The notes beneath the pieces were generated by a model. The model was not told the origin of the DNA. It made no database searches and worked only from the letters and a program-made list of their open reading frames with translations. A program made the position numbers and the translations under genes. Shown here piece after piece: positions 1-5,828 of a DNA stretch of 6,420 nucleotides (position 1 is its first letter; each line of letters begins with the position of its first letter). Source of the stretch: an uncultured Eubacteriales bacterium (GTDB lineage Bacteria > Bacillota > Clostridia > Oscillospirales > Acutalibacteraceae). The stretch covers positions 1-6,420 of the forward strand of contig CAKSKO010000069.1 in assembly GCA_934465125.1 (NCBI GenBank), in the 5' to 3' direction.

Positions 1-1468
1 ACACTGTAATCATCGCATAGCACACCATTGTTCCAACCCCAGCGCCCTGTATATTGATCTGAGGAATTCCCACCAAAGTATAATTTAATATAATCTTAAT
101 CACCATACCTACAGAAATCAATTTTACCGGAAGATCAACCCGGCCTACTGCCTGCAACATACTGCAAATTGGCGTGCTTGTTGAAGCAAAAATTGCCGCA
201 AGTCCCAACATAATTAGTACATTCGATGCAATTGCGACCTCACTCCTTGTTCCCTGATTTCCATAAACCAGTTCCATAATTGGGTTCGACAGCACCATTA
301 ATCCTAAACCTGATGGAATCGTCACCAAAGTGGTAACACGTAAAACAGCTTCAATATTATATTTAATTTTTTTATAGCTTCCTTCCGCCCATGCTGTTGT
401 AACCGATGGAAGCGCACTAATCGAGAAAACTTGCGTTACCCCAGAAATCAGCATCATAATCGTGATAGCATAAGAATAACAGCCGTATAGAAAAACATGC
501 GTATTACCGCGCTCAACAATTTCCGGATTGATCAAACCGCTGTATTCATCCAACAGCGCCAAAGGATTGGATCTCATAGTATCGCTTAACCGTCTTAAAA
601 TCAGCGTCGAATCGATTAGTCCCGCAACATTCATGATAATTGCGCCCAGTCCAATCGGGATCGCGATACTGACCAATGTCTTTACCGTAACTCTCGTCGG
701 TTTCGCCCTAGGGGAACAGCGAAGCTCCTCTTTTGTGATCCCATCACCGTGTCGATGATGCCGGAACACCAAATAAAGAAATCCTGCCATCGCACCGATC
801 GAGATTCCTAAAATAGCGCCGGCCGCTGCAAAAGGAAGTGTTGCGCTTCTGGCTAAGCTTTCCGTTTCGTATGCTTTTCCAAAAACGGTTCCTTTTGCTG
901 CATATTCATTTAGTCCATATGAAATGACTCCATAGGCAATTCCCAGACCCAAAACCAATTTACAAACTGCTTCAATTACTTCCGATACTGCCGTTGGCAC
1001 CATATTGCGGAGTCCTTCATAGTATCCTCTATAAATCGACATCAAACAAACAAACAAAATCGTCGGTGCAAGCGCTAAGGTTGCATATTTTACTTCAGGC
1101 GCCTTAATGACATAGGCATAAATAAATGCTCCGACCATCATTGCGACTGTTCCAATTGTTCCCGTTAATAAAAAGATAGGCTTTGATACTCTGTGGACCC
1201 GCCTGACATCGCGGAAACGCTTTCTCGCTACATTTTCAGAAACCATGCGCGATATTGCAATCGGAAATCCGGCCGTTGCCAAGGCATACAGAGGATTATA
1301 TAAATCGTATGCTGCGGAAAAATATCCGTTTCCTTCTCCGCCCAATATATTTGCCAAAGGAATTTTAAAGAGGGCTCCGATAATCCTTACAACCGCCATA
1401 CTTGCTGTTAATATCAGAGCACCATGAAGAAAAGACTGCTTCGCTCTTCCTTTTGCTTTCTTCCCCAT
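1..1468 (-). CDS. Oligosaccharide flippase, SpoVB/YtgP-like (MurJ/MATE-like superfamily), 3' end outside window
   Basis: Integral membrane protein expected to flip lipid-linked cell-wall or spore-cortex precursors across the cytoplasmic membrane. I translated it by hand: 489 codons stay open from the ATG at 1468 to base 2, so the C-terminus lies beyond the left edge; related proteins have about 500 to 550 residues. The N-terminus fits the SpoVB/YtgP type: a basic start, a first membrane segment at about residues 11-35, then GALFKIPLANILGGEGNGYF (31-50) and the TAGFPIAISRMVSE region (65-78). Roughly a dozen hydrophobic segments follow. A hydrophilic loop at about 293-325 and the segment RVTTLVTIPSGLGL (377-390) are also typical of this group. 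The start is supported by GGAG seven bases upstream. The gene follows a terminator and a repeat-rich spacer, so it begins its own transcription unit. The exact substrate, and whether it is SpoVB, YtgP or another paralogue, cannot be settled from sequence; no sporulation neighbours are visible. Confidence 0.9.
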   Translation of the reverse strand, partial: MGKKAKGRAKQSFLHGALILTASMAVVRIIGALFKIPLANILGGEGNGYFSAAYDLYNPLYALATAGFPIAISRMVSENVARKRFRDVRRVHRVSKPIFLLTGTIGTVAMMVGAFIYAYVIKAPEVKYATLALAPTILFVCLMSIYRGYYEGLRNMVPTAVSEVIEAVCKLVLGLGIAYGVISYGLNEYAAKGTVFGKAYETESLARSATLPFAAAGAILGISIGAMAGFLYLVFRHHRHGDGITKEELRCSPRAKPTRVTVKTLVSIAIPIGLGAIIMNVAGLIDSTLILRRLSDTMRSNPLALLDEYSGLINPEIVERGNTHVFLYGCYSYAITIMMLISGVTQVFSISALPSVTTAWAEGSYKKIKYNIEAVLRVTTLVTIPSGLGLMVLSNPIMELVYGNQGTRSEVAIASNVLIMLGLAAIFASTSTPICSMLQAVGRVDLPVKLISVGMVIKIILNYTLVGIPQINIQGAGVGTMVCYAMITV

Positions 1469-1497
1469 TGAAACACTCCATTCAAAAATTTCTTATA

Positions 1498-1514
1498 GAG
1501 TACAAGAAGTTCAC
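1498..1514 (-). repeat. Direct repeat copy 1, downstream of the TATAAT box
   Basis: On the minus strand this reads GTGAACTT-CTTG-TACTC. It closely matches copy 2 at 1567-1584 (GTGAACTT-TTAGA-TACTC): 8 identical bases, a variable 4 or 5 bases, then 5 identical bases. It would fall near or just after the predicted transcription start of the flippase gene, a position where a bound repressor could block transcription. The regulatory role is inference. Confidence 0.45.
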
Positions 1515-1519
1515 ATAGT

Positions 1520-1551
1520 ATTATATTCCTTTCTTTCATCTCATATGTAAA
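1520..1551 (-). promoter_or_regulatory. Candidate promoter of the flippase gene
   Basis: Read on the minus strand, a perfect TATAAT occupies 1525-1520, about 50 bases before the flippase ATG. The best -35 is less convincing: TTTACA at 1551-1546 gives a 20-bp spacer, longer than the usual 16 to 18. TACATA at 1549-1544 gives 18 bp but matches the consensus at only three of six positions. A strong -10 with a weak -35 suggests either dependence on an activator or a chance AT-rich match. It is the best candidate for a start site downstream of the terminator at 1692-1738. Confidence 0.4.
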
Positions 1552-1562
1552 TAAACATAACG

Positions 1563-1590
1563 CTTTGAGTATCTAAAAGTTCACTCAAAG
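1563..1590. repeat. Perfect 8-bp inverted repeat
   Basis: CTTTGAGT (1563-1570) and ACTCAAAG (1583-1590) are exact reverse complements separated by 12 bases. No T-run follows at a useful distance on either strand, so a terminator is unlikely. A protein-binding dyad upstream of the flippase promoter is the more natural reading. Confidence 0.5.
1567..1584 (-). repeat. Direct repeat copy 2, upstream of the TATAAT box
   Basis: Minus-strand GTGAACTT-TTAGA-TACTC, the partner of the copy at 1498-1514. This copy also lies within an inverted repeat (CTTTGAGT at 1563-1570 and ACTCAAAG at 1583-1590). The two copies are centred about 70 bp apart on either side of the candidate -10 box. Confidence 0.45.
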
Positions 1591-1608
1591 TATATTTCTG
1601 ACATATAC
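1590..1608. repeat. Perfect 6-bp inverted repeat
   Basis: GTATAT (1590-1595) and ATATAC (1603-1608) are exact reverse complements separated by 7 bases. It directly adjoins the inverted repeat at 1563-1590, sharing base 1590. The sequence is AT-rich, so chance occurrence is possible. Confidence 0.35.
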
Positions 1609-1620
1609 AAAACACGAAAT

Positions 1621-1635
1621 AACACTTAAAGTGTT
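1621..1635. repeat. 15-bp palindrome, candidate operator
   Basis: AACACTT-A-AAGTGTT is a perfect palindrome with 7-bp arms around one central base, a form typical of sites for dimeric helix-turn-helix regulators. It lies about 95 bp upstream of the TATAAT box of the flippase gene and 57 bp downstream of the terminator tract of the zinc-ribbon gene. A smaller dyad, TTAC-ATAC-GTAA, follows at 1636-1647. The binding role is inference. Confidence 0.45.
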
Positions 1636-1691
1636 TTACATACGTAAGCAATGATACACTATTTGGAAATAAAAATAAATATGTAAACCCC

Positions 1692-1738
1692 AAAAAAATT
1701 CGCATAGAAAATAGCAAAATTCTATCTTCTATGCGAAT
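1692..1738 (-). terminator. Intrinsic terminator of the zinc-ribbon gene
   Basis: On the minus strand, ATTCGCATAGAA (1738-1727) pairs perfectly with TTCTATGCGAAT (1709-1698). The arms enclose a 17-base interior that can add a further ATAG/CTAT pairing, and a run of seven T (1698-1692) follows at once. It lies 23 bases beyond the zinc-ribbon stop codon. The T-run is present only on the minus-strand side, so it acts in that direction. It separates the zinc-ribbon unit from the flippase unit. Confidence 0.93.
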
Positions 1739-1761
1739 AACGCAGTCCATTTTCATTTTTA

Positions 1762-2214
1762 TTACTCAGAAGCAGCCTCTTCAGAGTGGATTGGCTCAGC
1801 CGCTGCCACCTGTTCTGATTCTGAAACAGGCTTCGGTTCTTCTACTGGAATCTCATCTCCCAGCTTCGCACCACATTTTCCGCAAAAACGCATCTCAGGC
1901 AGATTATCCGCCCCACATTTTCTACATTTCTTTTTATTTTTCACCAACGCAATCTGCTCTGTTACTGCACGCAACTGCACTAGTAAATCATCAATTTCTG
2001 ATTTACATTCACTAATCTGCTCCTCAGCTCCTATTTCATTTTTAGAGGCTTCATACACTAATTTCCCAAGACGTTCGAAGCATTTCGTAACTTTATTATT
2101 GATTTCAGTCTGATTTAATTTCAGTTTTGAAAGATCAATAATCTGTTCCGTTTTCTTTCCCATCGCATCAGCCGCCGATTTTACATTGACCACAAAATCT
2201 TCAAATACTCCCAT
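1762..2214 (-). CDS. Coiled-coil plus zinc-ribbon protein, function unknown
   Basis: A 150-residue soluble, probably cytoplasmic protein with no signal peptide or membrane segment. Residues about 5-95 are charged and heptad-like, predicted to form long helices or a coiled coil. Next comes a zinc ribbon with two knuckles, CRKC (97-100) and CGKC (111-114), all four cysteines in place. The last 30 residues form an acidic, disordered tail rich in E, P, A and S. I chose the ATG at 2214 because AGGGGAG sits eight bases upstream; the in-frame GTG at 2223 overlaps that ribosome site and would add only three residues. The gene has its own promoter and terminator. Small proteins of this layout are common in Clostridia and usually unnamed. 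The ribbon could bind nucleic acid or a protein partner, but nothing in the sequence decides this. Confidence 0.88.
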   Translation of the reverse strand: MGVFEDFVVNVKSAADAMGKKTEQIIDLSKLKLNQTEINNKVTKCFERLGKLVYEASKNEIGAEEQISECKSEIDDLLVQLRAVTEQIALVKNKKKCRKCGADNLPEMRFCGKCGAKLGDEIPVEEPKPVSESEQVAAAEPIHSEEAASE

Positions 2215-2222
2215 CAAAATCA

Positions 2223-2229
2223 CTCCCCT
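2223..2229 (-). promoter_or_regulatory. Ribosome binding site deciding the zinc-ribbon start
   Basis: Minus-strand AGGGGAG ends eight bases before the ATG at 2214-2212. The alternative in-frame GTG (2223-2221) begins on the last base of this site and has no suitable ribosome site of its own, which argues against the longer reading. Confidence 0.75.
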
Positions 2230-2245
2230 TTTCTTTTGTACCGCT

Positions 2246-2275
2246 ATTATAACACCTTGTTACTGTTTATTGCAA
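2246..2275 (-). promoter_or_regulatory. Sigma-A-like promoter of the zinc-ribbon gene
   Basis: Minus strand: -35 TTGCAA (2275-2270, four of six consensus bases), an 18-bp spacer, and a perfect -10 TATAAT (2251-2246). Transcription would start near 2239, giving a leader of about 25 bases before the ATG at 2214. It lies in the 90-bp gap after the kinase gene, so the zinc-ribbon gene can be expressed independently of the upstream operon. Confidence 0.65.
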
Positions 2276-2279
2276 CAAG
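2256..2279. repeat. Inverted repeat covering the -35 region
   Basis: CTTGTT (2256-2261) and AACAAG (2274-2279) are exact reverse complements with 12 bases between. In minus-strand RNA the stem could grow to 8 pairs by adding one G-U and one C-G pair. No T-run follows, so it is a poor terminator for the kinase operon. Because it spans the -35 hexamer and spacer of the zinc-ribbon promoter, it could be an operator. That role is inference. Confidence 0.4.
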
Positions 2280-2304
2280 TTTCCAAAAAGCAAATCTAAA
2301 ATAA

Positions 2305-3264
2305 TTATGAATAAATTCCACCACCAATAAACTCACGGATCAATGACTGTTTTGGAACCAGTGCTTCATCAATTGGATAAAAGCGTTCCAACCCCGATAA
2401 AAGTTTTCTCGACAATTTAAAATTCGGACTTTCTTCCTTTATAGATCGTAACATTGGGATTCCAGTATGACAAAGTACAGCTGGTTCGTAAATATGAAGC
2501 GAATTGATTGTTAAATCACTCGTTCTCTTAAATGGATGGATATATAAAAATTCTCCTCGGCAAACAGATTCCCACATAGAAAATGTCGCTTCTGCGTCGG
2601 AACCTCTATATTGATAATCACGTACCATACGTCGAATTAAACGGACATCCCGTCTCGAAAGCACTTCCCCATTTAGATCTTCAATCCCTTGCTTGACGCT
2701 GATATAAACTTTTAACAATCCTGCTTTCGGAAGACTACTTGTAAAAATGGGATTGAGCGCATGAATGCCTTCTACAATTGCAATGTCGTCTTCTTTTAGC
2801 TGCACATGCGTCTTTTCTTCAAATGGTTTTTTCTCTTTAAAATTAAACTTTGGTAAAAGACAGCTGCCTTCCTTCATGAGTCCCATTAAGCAATCTTTTA
2901 CCTGTTTGATATCAAGTGCTTCCACCGCCTCATAATCATGCTGTCCGTCTGCGGAAATCGGTGCATTCCCATTTCCGAAATAAAAGTCATCGAGTGAAAT
3001 AATGATGGCGTCTTTCCCGCGTTTTTTTAACGTATTACTCAGCATGTGAGCCGTTGTGGTTTTACCGCTTCCAGACGGACCTGCCAGCATTACAACCTTA
3101 CAAGGAGTCTTAGAACCCAGGATATACTCAACAACTCCTGAAATTTCAGTCTGATACATCTTTTCCATATCTATTACAAATTGCTTGGGATCTTCTGCCG
3201 CCGCCGCGTTGATTTGCTCCAGCCCAAACACAAATTTATTATAGCAATTACTAAAGTTTGTCAT
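2305..3264 (-). CDS. Uridine kinase-like P-loop nucleoside kinase, short form without TGS domain
   Basis: A 319-residue cytoplasmic protein of the phosphoribulokinase/uridine kinase family, expected to phosphorylate a nucleoside (probably uridine or cytidine) with ATP. Visible motifs are Walker A GPSGSGKT (62-69), substrate-binding LDDFY (91-95), VEGIHAL (164-170), the arginine-rich lid region RRMVRDYQYRG (211-221) and the family's C-terminal IREFIGG (309-315). These match the kinase half of the clostridial nucleoside kinases of about 550 residues. The N-terminal TGS and threonyl-tRNA-synthetase-like half of those proteins is missing; only about 55 residues precede the P-loop. The ATG at 3264 overlaps the end of hemZ by 14 bases, with AGGTG ten bases upstream. 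It is the last gene of the relA-dtd-hemZ operon; no strong terminator follows. Kinase activity is likely; the true substrate is uncertain. Confidence 0.9.
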   Translation of the reverse strand: MTNFSNCYNKFVFGLEQINAAAAEDPKQFVIDMEKMYQTEISGVVEYILGSKTPCKVVMLAGPSGSGKTTTAHMLSNTLKKRGKDAIIISLDDFYFGNGNAPISADGQHDYEAVEALDIKQVKDCLMGLMKEGSCLLPKFNFKEKKPFEEKTHVQLKEDDIAIVEGIHALNPIFTSSLPKAGLLKVYISVKQGIEDLNGEVLSRRDVRLIRRMVRDYQYRGSDAEATFSMWESVCRGEFLYIHPFKRTSDLTINSLHIYEPAVLCHTGIPMLRSIKEESPNFKLSRKLLSGLERFYPIDEALVPKQSLIREFIGGGIYS

Positions 3265-4726
3265 AAAATTCTTTCACCTGCTCTTTTCTTCTCATCATTT
3301 CCTGAAATCTAGCCATGTACTCATACGGAAACTTAAAATTAAAGATCCTCTCAAGATAAGTCCCTTGTGGATCCTTTAATTTGCTAACAGCTCCTGCCCC
3401 ACAGGCCAGCACAGTGTGTGTTTCATCCATTACATATACATTATAAAGACCTTCTTTGCCTTTTTGTGCCCATCCCACGTTTTCAAGGTTTCCAACCATC
3501 CTGCTTTGCCGGTATAGATAATATGGAAAATAATTTTCTTCTTTTAATTTTTTCTCCGCAAACCGATTCATTTTTGACGCTTCTTCGGCAGCTTTTCTGG
3601 TAAGTTTCTGCCCTTCTGCCGTTAATTCCGACGCTTTTTTCATACACAACGTGTGAACAGTAATGCTATCAGGCTGTAATTTACAAATTTCTGTGAGCGT
3701 ATTCTCAAAACTATTGGCCGTGTCAGATGGAAGTCCTGCTATCACATCCATATTGATGCTATCAAATTCCATCTTTTTTGTAAGAACATAGGAGTCAATC
3801 GTTTCTTGTACTGTGTGTTTTCTACCAATCTCTTGCAACACCTTATCGTTCATTGTTTGTGGATTAATACTGACTCTTGTTACCCCTGCTTCTTTCATTA
3901 CTGTCAGTTTCTCTTTTGTAATAGTATCAGGCCTGCCCGCTTCAACGGTAAATTCGCGACAAGTATCCATCTCAAAATTTTTCTTGATCGCCAAAAACAA
4001 CTCCTCTAATTGCTGTGGCGATAACGTAGTCGGTGTTCCTCCTCCAACATATACCGTCTCCAGATGCAATCCTAAGTCTTTTGCAATCAAACCTGTATGT
4101 TTGATCTCCTCACAAAGAAGAGAAACATATTCCGGGATCAATCGAGCGGCCCGTTTGACCGACTGCGAAACAAATGAACAATAAGAGCATCTTGTCGGAC
4201 AAAAGGGTATTGAAATATATAAACTAAACGAATTTTTTTGTGAGAGATCTAGAATTTCCTGCTCTTTTTTCATCGTTTGAACACTTAACGCAATCTTTTC
4301 ATCAGAAACTAAAAACTTTTTGGAAAAATGGAAAATGGTCTTCTCTAGTCCAATCTCCTCTGTAAATCTGCGCATCAGTTTTATCGGACGAACACCAGTT
4401 AAAATTCCCCAAGGAGGAATCGATCTCGTGATACCAGATAGTAATTGATATAGCAAAACGGCAAATCTCCGTTCGGTTTCCCGTTCCAAGTTCTCTTCTT
4501 GAGACTCTACAACGCACTCTTTCTGAAAAACGCTACCTTCTAATTTTACCAGCACGAACAAGGTTTGCTTGTCTTTTTTATTTTTACACTCTGTATAGAT
4601 ATATGATTTTTCCTCTAATATGTTGACAGGATCTTTTATAACAGTCAATTTCTCATTCGGAAAAAATAATCTGCATAAGTTTTCAATCTCATAATGAAAT
4701 AGATGGTTTTTAATATAAATCGTCAT
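3251..4726 (-). CDS. hemZ: HemZ-type radical SAM coproporphyrinogen dehydrogenase-like protein
   Basis: A 491-residue cytoplasmic enzyme. Family members are annotated as oxygen-independent coproporphyrinogen III dehydrogenase, a step in haem synthesis that uses S-adenosylmethionine. The N-terminal domain (about 1-160) carries the HemZ-specific stretch PPWGILTGVRPIKLM (104-118). The radical SAM core has CPTRCSYC with cluster ligands C176, C180 and C183, then VYVGGGTPTTLS (225-236), the VEAGRPD strand (261-267), SINPQTMND (286-294) and DVIAGLPSD (327-335). The C-terminal HemN-like part contains YYLYRQ (402-407) and CGAGAVSK (442-449). It appears complete. The ATG at 4726 overlaps the preceding gene by 17 bases and has AGGAAAG upstream. 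No other haem gene is in view; many Clostridia carry this gene within a relA-hydrolase-hemZ block, so haem synthesis in this organism is not implied and another tetrapyrrole or an unrelated substrate remains possible. Confidence 0.93.
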   Translation of the reverse strand: MTIYIKNHLFHYEIENLCRLFFPNEKLTVIKDPVNILEEKSYIYTECKNKKDKQTLFVLVKLEGSVFQKECVVESQEENLERETERRFAVLLYQLLSGITRSIPPWGILTGVRPIKLMRRFTEEIGLEKTIFHFSKKFLVSDEKIALSVQTMKKEQEILDLSQKNSFSLYISIPFCPTRCSYCSFVSQSVKRAARLIPEYVSLLCEEIKHTGLIAKDLGLHLETVYVGGGTPTTLSPQQLEELFLAIKKNFEMDTCREFTVEAGRPDTITKEKLTVMKEAGVTRVSINPQTMNDKVLQEIGRKHTVQETIDSYVLTKKMEFDSINMDVIAGLPSDTANSFENTLTEICKLQPDSITVHTLCMKKASELTAEGQKLTRKAAEEASKMNRFAEKKLKEENYFPYYLYRQSRMVGNLENVGWAQKGKEGLYNVYVMDETHTVLACGAGAVSKLKDPQGTYLERIFNFKFPYEYMARFQEMMRRKEQVKEFYDKL

Positions 4727-5360
4727 AGTCCATCTTTCCTAAATAAAGGTTATGATTCTTCTCGTACGATAAAGTGGTTGTGTCTCCATGGCCTGGGTAA
4801 ATACGATAGTCTTTTTTTAAGGACGCTAATTTTTTTAATGACAATTTTAGTTGTTCAAAATTACCCGTCGGCAGATCTGTTCTCCCAACCGTTTCTTTCA
4901 TCAATGTATCCCCAGTAAAAAGAAGATTCTCCATGCGGTAGCATACGCTACCTTTCGTATGGCCCGGTGTCTGAATCATATTAATCTGCGTGTTTCCAAA
5001 AGAGATCGCCTGATGATCGCGCAGCAAGACATCTGCTTGAAATGGAGGGATTCCCCCTTCGATAAAAAGCTCAGATAGATTCAAACTGTTTTCCTTTGTA
5101 AACGCTTGTTCGTCTTCACAAATTACTATTTTTGCGCCAGTAAGTACACGATATCTTTCTGCAGCCCTAATATGGTCAAAATGACCGTGTGTCAACAAAA
5201 TATACGACACTGCACCAGGGTTTAACCTACCGATAACCGAATCTAATTCCTTTGATGTATCTCCGGGATCTACTATCAAGATCTTTCCGGTTTCTGTGTC
5301 TTCCAAAACATAACAGTTTGTCTGCATCACGCTTACGATATATCGCTTTACTTTTATCAT
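4710..5360 (-). CDS. MBL-fold metallo-hydrolase, glyoxalase II-like (YqgX type)
   Basis: A 216-residue cytoplasmic metallo-beta-lactamase-fold hydrolase. Every metal ligand of the fold is visible: HGHFDH (H58, H60, D62, H63), TPGHT (H134), FTGDTL (D151) and YPGHGDTT (H191). The order, size and the G-R-T-D-L segment (159-163) resemble bacterial glyoxalase II-like proteins such as B. subtilis YqgX, which hydrolyse thioesters of the S-lactoylglutathione kind. The true thiol in a clostridium is unknown and the enzyme may serve another thioester or detoxification role. The start ATG forms an ATGA overlap with the dtd stop, with AGGAG eleven bases upstream, so translation is probably coupled to dtd. 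Its 3' end overlaps hemZ. The fold is certain; the substrate is not. Confidence 0.92.
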   Translation of the reverse strand: MIKVKRYIVSVMQTNCYVLEDTETGKILIVDPGDTSKELDSVIGRLNPGAVSYILLTHGHFDHIRAAERYRVLTGAKIVICEDEQAFTKENSLNLSELFIEGGIPPFQADVLLRDHQAISFGNTQINMIQTPGHTKGSVCYRMENLLFTGDTLMKETVGRTDLPTGNFEQLKLSLKKLASLKKDYRIYPGHGDTTTLSYEKNHNLYLGKMDYDDLY

Positions 5361-5815
5361 TTTTTTCTTAACTCCTTTGTGTCGATCAAAATCGTAACCG
5401 GTCCGTCACCCACCAAACTGATTTGCATATCAGCCCCAAACCGCCCTGTTTGAATATGGTCTACCCCGGTCTCTTTTAAATAACCGCAGTATGCCTTGTA
5501 AAGTTCCTTAGCATTCTCTGACGGTGCTGCATTTAAAAAGGAGGGACGGCATCCTTTTGTGCTATCTGCACAAAGTGTAAAATTTGACACCACCAATACA
5601 CTGCCACCTCTATCAAGGAGTGATAAATTGAGTTTTCCCTTTTCATCTTCAAACACACGCAAATTAGCAGTTTTCTTTGCCAAAATCTCGGCATCTTGCA
5701 TGCTATCTCCCTTTTCTATTCCTAACAAAACCAAATACCCTTTTCCAACTTCTCCAATCACCGAATCGTTTACTGTTACCTTTGCTGATAAAACCCTTTG
5801 CAGTACCGCCTTCAC
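5357..5815 (-). CDS. dtd: D-aminoacyl-tRNA deacylase (Dtd)
   Basis: A 152-residue cytoplasmic editing enzyme that hydrolyses D-amino acids (and glycine mischarged on tRNA-Ala) from tRNA; the family works as a dimer. Its length and end-to-end pattern fit: K-A-V-L-Q-R-V at the start, VLLGIEKGD (29-37), FTLCADSTKGCRPSF (79-93), GRFGADMQISLV (124-135) and the Gly-Pro segment DGPVTI (137-142) that forms the active-site cis-proline loop. Two signature positions differ from the usual pattern: SNFTL (77-81) in place of SQ-x-x-L, and G136 where NDGP is usual. The start is GTG at 5815, because AGGAGG lies seven bases upstream and the K-A-V-L-Q-R-V reading begins there; an out-of-frame ATG sits four bases earlier. 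It follows relA by 13 bases, the same pairing as in B. subtilis. Probably active, though catalysis should not be assumed unchanged. Confidence 0.95.
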   Translation of the reverse strand: MKAVLQRVLSAKVTVNDSVIGEVGKGYLVLLGIEKGDSMQDAEILAKKTANLRVFEDEKGKLNLSLLDRGGSVLVVSNFTLCADSTKGCRPSFLNAAPSENAKELYKAYCGYLKETGVDHIQTGRFGADMQISLVGDGPVTILIDTKELRKK

Positions 5816-5822
5816 GCATTGT

Positions 5823-5828
5823 CCTCCT
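5823..5828 (-). promoter_or_regulatory. Ribosome binding site deciding the GTG start of dtd
   Basis: Minus-strand AGGAGG, a full match to the anti-Shine-Dalgarno core, directly abuts the relA stop codon TAA (5831-5829). It lies seven bases from the GTG at 5815, the ideal distance. The out-of-frame ATG at 5819-5817 is only three bases away, too close to be used. The arrangement lets ribosomes finishing relA re-initiate on dtd. Confidence 0.85.

Noticed and set aside
528..758. Plus-strand open frames here and elsewhere (for example 1245-1427, 1731-2015, 3418-3603, 3806-4184, 4703-5078, 5559-5870, 6124-6387).
   Set aside because: All lie mainly opposite well-supported minus-strand genes, lack domains and read as antisense shadows.
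1469..1691. A CRISPR array or riboswitch in the flippase leader.
   Set aside because: There are only two imperfect direct repeats, no regular spacers, and no recognisable riboswitch core; the predicted leader is only about 45 bases long.
1541..1756. A 71-residue minus-strand open frame between the zinc-ribbon and flippase genes.
   Set aside because: It runs through the intrinsic terminator and the repeat-rich spacer, has no convincing ribosome site and an irregular composition.
2212..2223. A GTG start at 2223 for the zinc-ribbon gene.
   Set aside because: It overlaps the AGGGGAG ribosome site, which is properly spaced for the ATG at 2214.
2256..2279. A terminator after the kinase gene.
   Set aside because: The stem is AT-rich and is followed by GTGTTATAAT rather than a T-run; it overlaps a promoter instead.
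4302..4517. A 71-residue minus-strand open frame inside hemZ.
   Set aside because: Wrong frame inside a gene with intact family motifs.
5817..5819. An ATG start for dtd four bases before the GTG.
   Set aside because: It is out of frame with the Dtd protein and only three bases from the AGGAGG.
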